Shown: positions 10,673 to 21,390 of the stretch, piece by piece
How positions within the stretch are numbered: position 1 is the stretch's first letter
How the letters are laid out: each line of letters opens with the position of its first letter
DNA from: Welwitschia mirabilis
Taxonomy: Eukaryota; Gnetophyta; Gnetopsida; Welwitschiales
NCBI GenBank assembly: GCA_051453625.1
Contig: JBOZIK010000001.1
Coordinates: 71,142,082-71,206,081 of the forward strand
DNA: 64,000 nt
Direction: 5' to 3'
Made by a program: the position numbers and the translations under genes
The notes under the pieces: model-generated
Database searches by the model: none
Told to the model about the DNA's origin: nothing
What the model saw: the letters and a program-made list of their open reading frames with translations, nothing else

Positions 10673-12239
10673 TGATAGGATCAAGAAATCTAGAAGGAGG
10701 GGTGAATAGGTTCTTTAAAAAATATACAACACAATATTCTAAATGAATCCAATCTTAAATAAAACTTTCATATAATAATTAACTAATGCAAAATGTGCAT
10801 GAAATAAGAAAATAATAGAAGTAAAGAAATAATAACTAAAAGCACAAAAATACTAAATGAATGCACATTAGATTTATAATGGTTTGGGAAATCCCTTATT
10901 CTACTATCCACGATTAGCTTATCCCCAAGCTAGATCTCTGATCTTTGTTACTCCACTAGGTATTCCAGTTTCACATGTAACCTTTACAAATGGACTTTTT
11001 AAGGCTTAGTTTCAATATTTAAATGAATTTTTCAAGGCTTAGTTTTAACCTTTGAATAGACTTTTCAAGGTTAGTCTCAATCTTTGAATGAAATTTTCAA
11101 GGCTTAGTCTGAACGTTCCACAAAGTAAAGTAATGATGTAATAATGACAATTGTGCATAAATATCACTCGTTCTTATTGCAATAGATTTGATATATCTCT
11201 TTTCCTATATATGTAAAATGAATAAAGCAGAGGATCTGATCTTGAATGTAGAGATGATATAGATGATAGATCTTCTTTGGTCAAAAGTACAGATGTCAAG
11301 ATATAACTATGAATATCACAATNNNNNNNNNNNNNNNNNNNNNNNNNNNNNNNNNNNNNNNNNNNNNNNNNNNNNNNNNNNNNNNNNNNNNNNNNNNNNN
11401 NNNNNNNNNNNNNNNNNNNNNNNNNNNNNNNNNNNNNNNNNNNNNNNNNNNNNNNNNNNNNNNNNNNNNNNNNNNNNNNNNNNNNNNNNNNNNNNNNNNN
11501 NNNNNNNNNNNNNNNNNNNNNNNNNNNNNNNCTTCACTCCATCTGGTTGACCTCTTAAAAGTCCAGTCGATCCCATTTGGTACTGTGACTTACACAGGTC
11601 ACCTGAGTAAGATTTTTAGTTGCCCCAATTTCTTATAGCTCCATGTCTGGTCAACCCCATATGGGTTCGGTCAAATCCAATTTGGTCACCTGCTACATGA
11701 TTATATCACTAGCTCCTCCTTATAAAATTCTTTCCAGTTTCTAACATAAGGTCTGGTTAACTCCTTAAGATGTCTTGTCAACCCTATGATGATTAGCTTG
11801 AAAGTATCAGCTACACAGTGCTCAGATCTAGTTGACCCCATCATAGGTCTGGTCAACCCCTTGATAATTAGTTCAAGAGTACTATTTATCAGGTCCTCAA
11901 ATCTAGTTGACCCCATAAGGATCCATTTAACCCCTTTTCATTTAGTTTAAGGATTCAAATTTTCAAAGTTATAAGTCTAGTCAACCTTATTAGAAATCTA
12001 GTTGACCCCTTTGAATGTAGTTCAATTGTCTATCTGCTTCAGGTGTAGTCAATCCTTTAAAAATCTAGTCAACCCCTCAAAGAGGGTAAAAGAACTGATA
12101 GGTTTTTAGTGCTCAGAATTTAATGGTTTTGGTTTCATCTTTTAACTTGTAAGTAATTAATATATTTTTGATAAGATACATAAAATTTGCTATATAAAAA
12201 ACATTAGTTTCACATCAATTGATAAAACATAATCTAACA
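10673..12239 (-). repeat. Copia D1 3' LTR
   Basis: Begins tgataggatc and ends aatctaaca in plus orientation, and aligns along its length with 16,370-17,922. It holds a 209-N gap at 11,323-11,531. Between about 11,540 and 12,090 there are more than ten degenerate copies of a GGTCAACCCC / AGTTGACCCC word. The PPT sits immediately to the right. Confidence 0.9.
11323..11531. other. Assembly gap, 209 N
   Basis: Run of N inside the copia D1 3' LTR. The missing part can be inferred in outline from the other LTR at about 17,020-17,240. Confidence 0.99.
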
Positions 12240-12252
12240 ATCTCCCTCTTTG
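12240..12252 (-). other. Copia D1 polypurine tract next to 3' LTR
   Basis: Minus strand reads AAAGAGGGAGAT directly before the LTR start TGTTAG. This is the plus-strand cDNA primer site of the element; the context 'TTTGACATTGATGGCA' just left of it in mirror form is typical of plant copia 3' ends. Confidence 0.8.
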
Positions 12253-12744
12253 ACATTGATGGCAAAAAATACTTAGTTGTAAAAAATTAAAACTTAGAAA
12301 AGATTTTCCTTACAAAATTCCTTACAAAATAATATTTCTTTTGAAACAAGTTAAGACATTTTAAATAATCAAATTTTATGCTTGAAATAGAACAAATTTT
12401 AATATACACATTTAAAAGGTTAAAGGCATAACTTTATGACAAACATCATGTGATCATGTAAATTATTTAACATTTTAATCAGATGTCATATATTAGAATT
12501 TATTTCTAATATTAGAAAACTTTAAAATTTTTAAGTTAAGCACATATGATACCAATAGATAATCATGTTACGCATATATGATTTGTGAAAGCATAAAAAG
12601 ATTTGAGATACCAATTAAAACATAATTTTATGTAAAATAGATAAGTGCATTTCATTAAATATAAGCAAACATTACAAAGTAAAAGTGCTCATCAATAGCA
12701 TACATTTAAAAGAACATGAAAAACATCTAACAACAAATAACTAA

Positions 12745-12757
12745 TTCTCCCCCTTTT
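12745..12757 (-). other. Second, internal polypurine tract of copia D1
   Basis: Minus strand reads AAAAGGGGGAGAA about 500 bp inside the 3' LTR, flanked by a 'ttaacatcaatgaca' word like the one at the terminal PPT. The same arrangement occurs in D2 (54,945-54,958). Multiple PPTs are a described trait of Sireviruses. Confidence 0.72.
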
Positions 12758-12789
12758 AACATCAATGACAAAGGAGAAAATACAAACAT

Positions 12790-13960
12790 AAAGCAAAACA
12801 TAAATTTAAAATTTTAATCAAACTCTTTCTCTTGTTCTTCTTCTTTTTCTTTAGAGTCTTTCTCTGAATCTTCTTTATCATCTCCTATTCATCCTGAGCT
12901 GGTAGTCTCTGCTAAGGTATCAACAATATCATAACCAACTGCTATGAGTACTTCCTTTATGTGTCTGATATGAAAATTAATCCATATGAGATATGAAACG
13001 GTCTCATCAAGAGAGGCTTCCTTTAGAGAGGAAGACTTGGAGGATTTCTTAGAGGGAATAAAGATGTGCATACAGGATAAGGTTGCATGTCAAATAGGTG
13101 TAATAGGCTAAAGGTTCTCTAGTTTCAGATGAAAAGTAACTTAAAAATGATGGCATAAACTTGTGATAAACATAGAATAAGGTAATGCCCTAGTCTTTTG
13201 GTACTCTAGCCATGAGACAATATTCTTTAGTATAATGGAAGAATTATTAATAGAATTCTTAGTCCCTACCAAATACATCAAATAAGCTCTATAGCAGGAG
13301 GTCTCATCACAATGTTAGCTAAAGAAAAGAAGTTATAAGTAAAAATTAAGTGAAGAAAATGATACTTTAGTATCAAAAATGAAGTAGAAAGGGTGTGCTT
13401 CTAAAAGTACACCTTACTACAGATCTCCCTAGTAACAGCAGGCTTGTCTTCTATAGTATCTCAAAGAGGCCAAAACTCTTCATAGTCATCCTTAAGAAGA
13501 TCAGTTATCTTAAAAATAAAATTGCCTATTACTCTTAGCTGCTTCTCTAAAATAAGGATTTCAAGGGTTCTAGAGTCATGATCATAAAAATCATTATAGT
13601 AAAACATTTAAGAGAGAAATGGATAAGTAGAGTCAAAAACATCTAAGAAGTAATCAAGATCCTAATTTCTTAGGAGTTGAATGACTTTTATAAGCTTTAT
13701 AAGATCTGATATTACTATAGACAGCTCTTAGCACACTAGTTTCTTCTTAAATTTTTTTGAGAACTTCTCTATGTCTTCTTCAGATATCACCTAGTAGAAA
13801 ATAGCAAGATTCCTTGAAAGATCTTTTTTCACTCTCCTCCTAGATGAGCTTTCAACTATTTCAAAGACTTTAGAAGTAAGAAATCTAAAATAGAAATAAT
13901 AGATCTAGATCTAAAACAAATGGCTCTAGATCTAAGAGATGGAGAAGACTAGAACATATG
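12790..13960 (-). pseudogene. Unidentified ORF-like region in the env position of copia D1
   Basis: On the minus strand a long, frame-shifting reading begins near 13,950 with a basic, Arg/Ser-rich start. It continues through ISEEDIEKFSKKFKKKLV (about 13,735-13,790), aromatic-rich segments such as MFYYNDFYDHD (about 13,565-13,605), and YTKEYCLMARVPKDWGIT-like residues near 13,185-13,240 (one codon is a stop), ending before the internal PPT. It is not Gag, protease, integrase, RT or RNase H. By overall pattern it resembles the plant-specific 'putative plant transposon protein' domain often found in retroelements, but I cannot confirm this. Element D2 has only about 180 bp in the equivalent place, so D1 carries an extra module of about 1.2 kb. 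The position matches that of Sirevirus envelope-like ORFs. Confidence 0.45.
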
Positions 13961-14049
13961 AAAATTGATTTAGAGTCCTCTTTCTTTTATAGACTATGTG
14001 AAATAAGGTGAAATAAAAAAAGAAATTGGGCCCACTAATGGTACTTTCG

Positions 14050-14220
14050 CACTATGATCTATCAAGTCTAGTCGACTGCTAAAGATTCTAATTGACCCTT
14101 TAGGATATGAATCTATAGTACTAGAAGGGATCTAGTGACTGGGCTTTCACGCCAGTCAACCAACCACATCTGGTTAACTGAATCATAGATCTAGTTGACT
14201 ACCCTGTAATCAGCCAAAGG
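14050..14220 (-). repeat. Cluster of LTR-type GTTGAC/GTCAAC words inside copia D1
   Basis: Contains tctagtcgact, attgaccctt, gccagtcaacc, ctggttaact and tctagttgact, the same word family that fills the LTRs. A shorter equivalent lies after the RNase H of D2 (about 54,715-54,765), so the cluster marks the 3' side of pol and helps place the deletion in D1. Confidence 0.6.
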
Positions 14221-14329
14221 ATGGTAAGTAAACCTTTAGTTCATTTTTGTGATTGAGAAGTAAATTCCAGAAATGAGGTGTTACATCAGAATTTTTTAGA
14301 AATCATTTAGATTTATAAAAATTTAGGTT

Positions 14330-14690
14330 AATGTTTTCTTTATGCATATCATAGTTTATATGATTTAACTGATTGATCAAACAAGTATCTAATCTATAGA
14401 TATTATCTACTCATTTTGAAGTAAAGATAGCAACATTTATTTTTACATCTATAACTTTGTATTTTGATTTTTTAAAAATTACTTTATAACCTTTATCACA
14501 TAATTAACTAATGTTGAATAAATTATATTTTAAACCATTTATATAAAGCACATTATCAAGTTTAGGTAACTTACCTTTCTTGATGCATTCTATACCTTTT
14601 ATCTTTATCTTTTCATTATTTCCAAAAATGAATTATCCTCCATTTGTACTCTTTAGGTGCTAAAAGTTTGATCTTTATCTAAATATATGC
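14330..14690 (-). pseudogene. Copia D1 Gag-pre-integrase region (broken)
   Basis: Across shifting frames the minus strand gives KLDNVLYINGLKYNLFNIS (about 14,500-14,575), then LCDKGYKVIFKKSKYKVIDV (about 14,435-14,500). These match the region after the copia protease that normally reads 'NVLLVDGLKHNLLSISQLCDKGFKVIF'. Everything that should follow (HHCC finger, DDE core, RT, RNase H) is absent before the motif cluster at 14,220. The deletion therefore removed most of pol. Confidence 0.72.
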
Positions 14691-15229
14691 CTTGAGCATT
14701 CACTATCTAGATACTATCTAGATACTAACTATGTTAAAAAGACTTTTGAGATTATGAGGTCTATGGTGATATACTTCTCTTAGGAATAAATTTAAATGGT
14801 AAACTATTTGTAGAATCTGAGAAAAGCATTAATTGTGTAATTTTGTAAAAAAGATTTAAATAACCAAGTTTACTGCAAAAATTACATAAAAGTTTAGAAG
14901 CATACTTAATCTTCCAGTTTACCTGTTCTTATGATTTTTGTGAACTAAAGCCAATATATGATTTGTTTTTAGTAGATTTTCACACTCCAAGCATCTATTC
15001 CACTACTAGAAAATTTATCTATAAAAAAATAAAGATCTTTTAACTAAGCCATTAGAGTGGTGTTGTCAGATTTAGCATATTACATTTCATTTCTAGTTCC
15101 TTCTTCTCTTTGATGAGAGTTTTCACTACTCTGTTTAAATTGTTTATCCTCTTAGATAGCCTTTTACATTTATCATATAACTCTAAATGTATTTTCTAAC
15201 TTATCCTCTTCTTCATTAATCATATATAA

Positions 15230-16330
15230 ATCATTAGGTTCTAACATGCTAGGAACATCTTTGAGGGATGGTACAATAGCCATGAAAGACAATCTTCTAT
15301 CTTTGTCTAATTCTTAATCGAAATAGCTTTCATTATTACTATTATCCCATGTGGAAATAAAAGTGGAATTCTTTGATTTCCTGTTATCTCTCCTTGTGTT
15401 GGGACACTCATTTGCTATATGACCAAATCATTTGCATGAATAGCATTAGATCTTTTTACCTTTTTCTTGCTCCTTTTTATGTTTTAGATGGTTTTTTTTT
15501 GAATTTTACTATATTTTCCTTCCTTTTTTTTCCTTATGAAGAAACTTTCTAAATCATCTGGCTAGAAGAGCCACTTTATATCATTCAAGTCTGATCTTTT
15601 AGATTCATAGTCTTCCTCCACACATTTTAAAGTAATACCTTTCTTCTTATATTTAACAAATTTAAGCTTATAAGTTTGCAAATTACCTTGTAATTCTTCC
15701 AATGCCATTGCATTTATGTTTTTTCTTTCCTCAGTGGCTGTAACCTTTGGTTAGAATCTTTTAGGTAGGGATATCAAGACTTTCTTTACCATATTTTCTT
15801 TATTCAAGCATTCTTTAAGGCTTGCCATAGAGTTTACAATATCAGTGAGTCTAGCAAAGAATTCCTGAAAGATCTCTTCTTTGTTCATATGAATATATTC
15901 AAACTTTAAAATAAGCATCTAAAGTTTTACTTGCTTTATAGTTAAGGTTCCTTCATGTTCTACTTCAAGAATATCCCAAGCTTCTTTAGCATGATTACAG
16001 TTTACTATGTGATTAAGCCCATCTTCACAGATTGTACAAAATATGGCATTAAGAGCATAGACATCTATGGTGGCTTTTGACTTGTTGGTGGAGGTTCATT
16101 AGTCTTAAGCTTTAGGACTTAGGATAGTATTATTATTAACATCAATTTAGTTTAACACAGACATAGTGTAACCTTTGTAGATGACTTCTTCTATATTGGC
16201 ATTTAAAGATCTAAGAAATATTCTCATCCTTTCCAGTAAGCATAGTTTTGTCTATCAAACATAAATGGATGACTGGTGGAAAAACCATCAAATTAATTAC
16301 TTATTTTAGGGTTCTAAGATCAAGATTGAT
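15230..16330 (-). pseudogene. Copia D1 Gag with UBN2-like domain and CCHC knuckle (broken)
   Basis: Minus-strand blocks include EEIFQEFFARLTDIVNSMAS (about 15,825-15,885), VKKVLISLPKRF (about 15,745-15,790) and MALEELQGNLQTYKLKF (about 15,655-15,710), in the order of the plant copia Gag capsid domain. The zinc knuckle region at 15,402-15,444 reads CYSCK, stop, FGHIANECP, keeping all four CCHC ligands. An acidic linker with DRRLSFMA near 15,280-15,305 follows. Nonsense codons make it non-functional. The start lies close to the PBS, giving a short leader. Confidence 0.82.
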
Positions 16331-16355
16331 TAAAATCAAAAGAATACTCAACTTA

Positions 16356-16369
16356 GCTCTAATATCAAA
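16356..16369 (-). other. Copia D1 primer-binding site (tRNA-iMet type, degenerate)
   Basis: Minus strand TTTGATATTAGAGC directly follows the 5' LTR end and matches TGGTATCAGAGC, the complement of plant initiator tRNA-Met 3' ends, with transitions. It defines this as the 5' end of the element. Confidence 0.78.
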
Positions 16370-17922
16370 TGATAGGATCAAGAACCTTGGGGGGGGAAGG
16401 AAGGTAAATAGGTTCTTTAAAAAATATGCAACATAATATTATAAAGGAATCCAATCTTAAATAAAACTTGCATATAATAATTAACTAATCCAAAACATTT
16501 ATGAAATAGAAAAATAATATAAGTAAGGAAATAATAATTAAAATCATAAGAATACCAAATAGATGCACATCAGATTTATAGTGGTTTAGAAACCTCCTAT
16601 TCCACTCTCGACAATCAGCTTATTTCCAAGCTAAATCTTAGATCTTCGTTACTCTACCAAGTATTTTAGGTTTACCTATAACCTTTACAAATGGACTTTT
16701 CAAGGCTTAGTATCAACTTTGAATGGAATTTTCAAGACTTAGTCTTAACCTTTGAATGGAATTTTCAAGGCTTAGTCTCAACTTTTAAATGGACTTTTCA
16801 AGGCTTAGTCTCAATCTTCTACAAAGTAAAATAGTGATGTAATAATGCCAACTATGCATAGATATCACTTGTTCTTAATGCAATAGATTTAATGGATCTC
16901 TTCTCATGTAGATGTAAAATAGATAAAGCATAGGATATAACCTTAAATGTAGAGATGATACAGATGATAGATATTCTTTAGTCAGAAGTAGAGATGCTAA
17001 GATACAACTATAAATATCATAATATTATAATGCTTAATCCTTTAAATCCAACATATTGACATGATTAAAAATAATTTCAAAAAGACTTTAAAATCATTTA
17101 TCTCTTAGCTGTTTATATTAGAAGGCTTTTAGAATTTATTACATTTGAAATGCACTTTCGATGGCTATAAACTACTAAAAAATGACTACCCAATGGCTAC
17201 ATAACAGATACATAATGAATAGAAAATTTTTACTTTTGCTCAATCTATTTGACCCTTCAAAAATCTGGTCAATCCCATCTAGTGTCATTATTTACATAGG
17301 TTGCTTAAGTGAGAATTCTAATTATTTCTATTTTTTAGAGCTCCATATCCGGTCAACCCCATGAAGGTCTAGTCTATTCTAGTCTAGTTGACTGGTACAT
17401 GATTTGATCACCTACTCCTCCTGATAAAATTCTTTCTAGTTTCTAGCATCAGATCTTGTTGATCCCTTAAGGTGTCCAGTCAACCCCATGATAATCGGCT
17501 TAGAAGTATTAGCTGCATAGTACTTAGGGCTAATTGACCCTATTATAGGTTTAGTCAATCCCTTGACAATTAGTTTATAGGTCCTCAAATCTGGCCAACA
17601 AGGATCTAGTCGATTCTTTTTCATTTAGTTCAAGGACTTAGGCTTTTAGGGTTATAGGTCTGGTTGACTCCATTAGAAATTTGGCCAACCCCTCTAGATG
17701 CAGTTCATTTTGTCTATCTACTTTAGGTGCAGTCAGCCCCTTGAAAGTCTGTTCAACCCCTTAAGATGGTAAAATAACTGATAGATTTCTAGTACTCAGA
17801 ATTCCATAGTTTTGATTTCATCTTTCAACCTATAAGTAATTAACATCTTTTATACAAGATAAACAAAATTTATTATATAGAAAATATTAGTTTAACATTA
17901 ATTGGTAAAACATAATCCAACA
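16370..17922 (-). repeat. Copia D1 5' LTR
   Basis: Begins tgataggatc and ends aatccaaca in plus orientation; aligns with 10,673-12,239. It carries the same arrays of GGTCAACCCC-like words (about 17,250-17,770). The two LTRs differ at many positions, mostly transitions, so the insertion is old. Confidence 0.9.
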
Positions 17923-18631
17923 TAAACAAGTATAGGAAATAGAAAAGAAATCTTTGTATTACTTGAATCACATTTATGTTATAAAGTAGACGCATCTTAA
18001 TGGAGGAATCATATCCTAACACCAAGGAAGATTTTTCTATACAACTACAAGGATGGATTTCTAGCCCTTTGATCTCTAATCATGAGAATTTTTAGTGCAA
18101 ACAAAAATAGAGAGGAGATTCAAAGAAGGATCTTATTTATAGGGTTTGAGAAATAAAATCGACACATAAAAGGTGCTATAAAACATGCTTAATTATAAGA
18201 AATAAATAGTTAAAACAGATAAAGATCAGCTGGTAGTTACAAATGTCATCCTGGCTATCCTCTAGATGACATGAGTGGATGACAATTCTTTAGAAAGAAT
18301 AACTCAGCAGTTTCATCTCTAGTCCACATCAGCATTCTCATGTGACATCTATAGTACCATTGTCTTAGCTATAGTGGGGATAACAGAGGGGACAACAATC
18401 CTTTTTGTCTTTTTCACTAGAAAGAAGTCTTCCTTTTGCATTAGTAATTTTTCTCCAAAGCTATATGCATCAGAATATGTCATAAATGCCTCTAATCATA
18501 CTAAGGAATTTCATATTTCTAAGATCTTCTATTGATGCTCCATAATTCTTAGAATTACATCTAAACCTATGTAAATGTCCTACAAAATAGCTCATAAAAA
18601 ACTATTATATAGACAATTTGGTAGTGCATCA
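17923..18631 (-). repeat. Element B 3' LTR, proximal part
   Basis: Resumes the LTR after copia D1. It aligns with about 25,770-26,472 (words 'aaatctttgtattact', 'ttatttatagggttt', 'gtcttccttttgcattag' in the same order). It ends gtagtgcatca, followed at once by the PPT. The first five bases are the copied target site of D1. Confidence 0.9.
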
Positions 18632-18644
18632 TAGCCCCCACTTA
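18632..18644 (-). other. Element B polypurine tract
   Basis: Minus strand TAAGTGGGGGCTA immediately precedes the LTR start TGATGCACTA. This is the classic plant gypsy arrangement and fixes the orientation of the element. Confidence 0.88.
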
Positions 18645-19029
18645 CCCTTTGACAGTCCCTAATAAAAATTAGATGAAAAATTATAAATGTAAGCAAATTA
18701 TCTTAAAAAAATTAATTTGAACATTATAAAATAGGCTCATGAATAATCTCAAACACATCATATAGCAAAATAACACATAATGCATCATGTGTATAGAGTG
18801 AAAATTTAAAAATTATGTCTTACGAAACCTTTAAAATAACTTGAAAAGTTTATAAAAATGAACCATCAAAATGGGTTCTATCCCCCCTTAAAAAAATAAT
18901 ACATCTCTTATTCAGTAATAAAGCAAAGAAAGAAAATGAGAGAGAAAAGGCATTTGATGGATGTTTTTGAATTTGGATAACTTTTAAAATTAAGTGCAAA
19001 GCTAAGTATAGAAATGTTAGATTTGAAAA
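18645..19029. other. Element B 3' untranslated region, part 1
   Basis: AT-rich, without coding signal, between the PPT and the tandem repeat. I see no further feature in it. Confidence 0.5.
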
Positions 19030-19926
19030 ATAGAGATCCATGAAATATTCTAACAAGCATAGAAATAGTGGATAATGAAAATGTGCTAAGTAGGATGAGG
19101 CAAGTCCATGAATGTCCAACAAATGTTCCATTACAAAAATGATTAAAAGTTGCATTTACAACTCCAAAAAACTAAACATAGACATTATAAAATTAATAAG
19201 AAATTAATTTAAGTAAGAAATCAACTCTCTATTAAAAACCAGGTAAGGAAATCATTAAATTTTAAGGTCCTAAAATGATAAGAAAATATAGACATGACTT
19301 TGAAATAACTAATTGAATAACAAAAATAAAAAAATGGACATAAGACAACATAAAAGAGATAGAATACCTACCTAAAATTTTAACCTAGTAGGCTTCTATA
19401 AAAGAAATCATGATATCCCTTGATTTTAAAATGCATGACTTAATGTAAAAAAAAATTCATTCAATAAAGCAATGATTATGACAATGCTAAAAATTAAATG
19501 AATTAAATAATAACTAATAAGATTAAAGAGTTTCTTGTAAATGAACTTATCTACCTACATCTCAAAACAATAATTTAAATTTTGAGAAATGAAATAATCA
19601 TGTAAAAAGATGAAGAGCTAGGAAATAAGAAATGCCTCTAATGATACTAGGAAAACTACTGATCCTATAGGCTTTACATTTTACATTTTTATTATTTTTT
19701 AAATCTAAATTATCCATGATGAGTAGAGTACAACCATAGTAAAAAAAAGTAAGAACCCATGAATCATATCTAAATGACCCCCTAATGAAGTTCCCATAGC
19801 TACCATATTACACTAACAAAGGCCCCTGTTGGGAAAATTTACCTTGATGTACTTGTAGTAGGACATCATGATGATCATGTTTTTGAGGTATGTTAAATAT
19901 AAAACATGATGGTATTATTTTAATCT
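19030..19926 (-). repeat. 0.9-kb tandem repeat in element B 3' region, copy 1
   Basis: Aligns end to end with 20,027-20,920 at about 85% identity by eye. Both copies share 'gaaatattctaacaagcat', 'gataagaaaatat' and 'ggacatcat'. It is cut by a 100-N gap. It lies between pol and the 3' LTR, where Tat-lineage elements often carry tandem repeats. A minus-strand open stretch of 101 codons at 18,850-19,155 overlaps it but looks like chance. Confidence 0.82.
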
Positions 19927-20026
19927 NNNNNNNNNNNNNNNNNNNNNNNNNNNNNNNNNNNNNNNNNNNNNNNNNNNNNNNNNNNNNNNNNNNNNNNNNN
20001 NNNNNNNNNNNNNNNNNNNNNNNNNN
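19927..20026. other. Assembly gap, 100 N
   Basis: Conventional 100-N gap exactly between the two 0.9-kb repeat copies. The join may therefore be a scaffolding decision and the copy number may be wrong. Confidence 0.99.
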
Positions 20027-20920
20027 TATAGATGAAATATTCTAACAAGCATGGAAATAGTAGATAATGAAAATGTACTAAGTAGAATGAGGAAAATCCA
20101 TGAATGTTCAACAAATTGTTTGCCACAAAAATGATTAAAAGTAGCATTTAAAACTTTAAAAAACTAAAAATAAACATCACAAAATTATAAAAAAATTCAT
20201 TTAATTAAGAAATCAACTCTTCATTGAAAACTAGGCAAGAAAAGTATTAAATGTTAAGGTTTTAAAATGATAAGAAAATATGGAAATGACTTTGAAATAA
20301 CTAACTGAATAACAAAAGAAAACAAAAAGAATGGACATAAGACAACACAAAGAATATTCCATACTTACCTAAAATTTTAACCTAGCAAACTCCCATGAAA
20401 GAAATTATAATATCACTTGATTTTAAAATGTATGACTTAATGTATAAAAAGTTCCATTCAATGAGATAATGGTTATGATGATGCTAAAAGTTAAATACTT
20501 TAAACTATGGATGATAAGACCAAAGAATTGCTCAAAAATGAACTTACCTACTCACATCTCAAAATGAACACATGAATCTTAAGAAATAAAATGATCATGT
20601 GGAAAGACAAAGAGTCTAGGAAATAAGAAATGCTTTTGATAACACCAAAAACACCACTGATCCCATAGCTTCCATGTTTTTATTATTTTAATATCTAACT
20701 ATCCATGATGAGGGGGGTGAAACCATAGTTAGAAAAGTAAGGATCCATGAAGCATGGCCAACTAACCTCCCAGTGGATTTTCCATAGCTATTATATTACA
20801 CTACCAAAGGCCTATTTTAAGAAAATTTACCCTAGTGTACTTGTGGTAGGACATCATAGTGACCATGTTTTTGAGCTATCTTAAATATAAACATCATGGT
20901 CTTATTTCACTTTTTTTTTT
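20027..20920 (-). repeat. 0.9-kb tandem repeat in element B 3' region, copy 2
   Basis: Second copy of the unit at 19,030-19,926, diverged by roughly 15% by eye. It is too different to be an unmerged overlap of one haplotype. Confidence 0.82.
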
Positions 20921-21259
20921 TTACATCATTAAAAATTCCACATGATTAAACACTCCAAAAAACAAAGGTAAAGTCATAATATAAAGACAAAAAAGAACAT
21001 CCTTAAGCAATCTAAGACCTTTTCATTATTGAGAAAAACATAGAAAATAAAAGAATCTTCCTTTAAATCAAAGTTCATAGACTTGTGAATCTCTTAAGAT
21101 TAGGTGAATCTAATCTTACCACTGTAAAATGCCCAAGTAAAAAGACTAGTCATGGAAATAAATACATAAGTCATGTTTGAAATATGATTAAGTAATGTCA
21201 TAATGGCTTCTAAAGGAAAAATCTAAGAGAAAATTTATAAGGTTGCTCATATATTTCCA
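20921..21259. other. Element B 3' region, unassigned
   Basis: AT-rich, no coding signal or repeat boundary recognised. Confidence 0.4.
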
Positions 21260-21390
21260 ACCTTTGCCCATTTAAATTTCTAAATTTATTTAGTGGCTAA
21301 GTCAAAAATCTCAATAGAAACATTAGAATGTACTTTTTCAAAAAGGTAAGAACCTAGCCATAAATTAATTTATTACTTAAAAACTAAACT
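21260..21390 (-). pseudogene. Element B integrase C-terminal remnant
   Basis: Minus strand reads LWLGSYLFEKVHSNVSIEIF (about 21,300-21,360), resembling the 'KWLGPYxVxKVFPxGAIEI' block after the integrase core of Athila/Tat elements. No catalytic block is found near it. It marks the end of pol. Confidence 0.55.

Larger units (their letters stand above)
10673..17922 (-). mobile_element. Ty1/copia element D1 (Sirevirus-like), nested in element B
   Basis: Direct LTRs of about 1.55 kb (10,673-12,239 and 16,370-17,922) flank 4.1 kb of internal sequence. The LTRs have TG/CA-type ends, a degenerate tRNA-iMet PBS (16,356-16,369), and two polypurine sites (12,240-12,252 and 12,745-12,757). The TSD is caaac (10,668-10,672) and taaac (17,923-17,927). 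Gag and the Gag-pre-integrase region are recognisable. Integrase, RT and RNase H are missing, and an ORF-like region occupies the place where Sireviruses carry an envelope-like gene. Long LTRs, repeated LTR motifs and multiple PPTs all fit the Sirevirus lineage; family D2 elsewhere in the window shows the matching pol. Confidence 0.88.
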
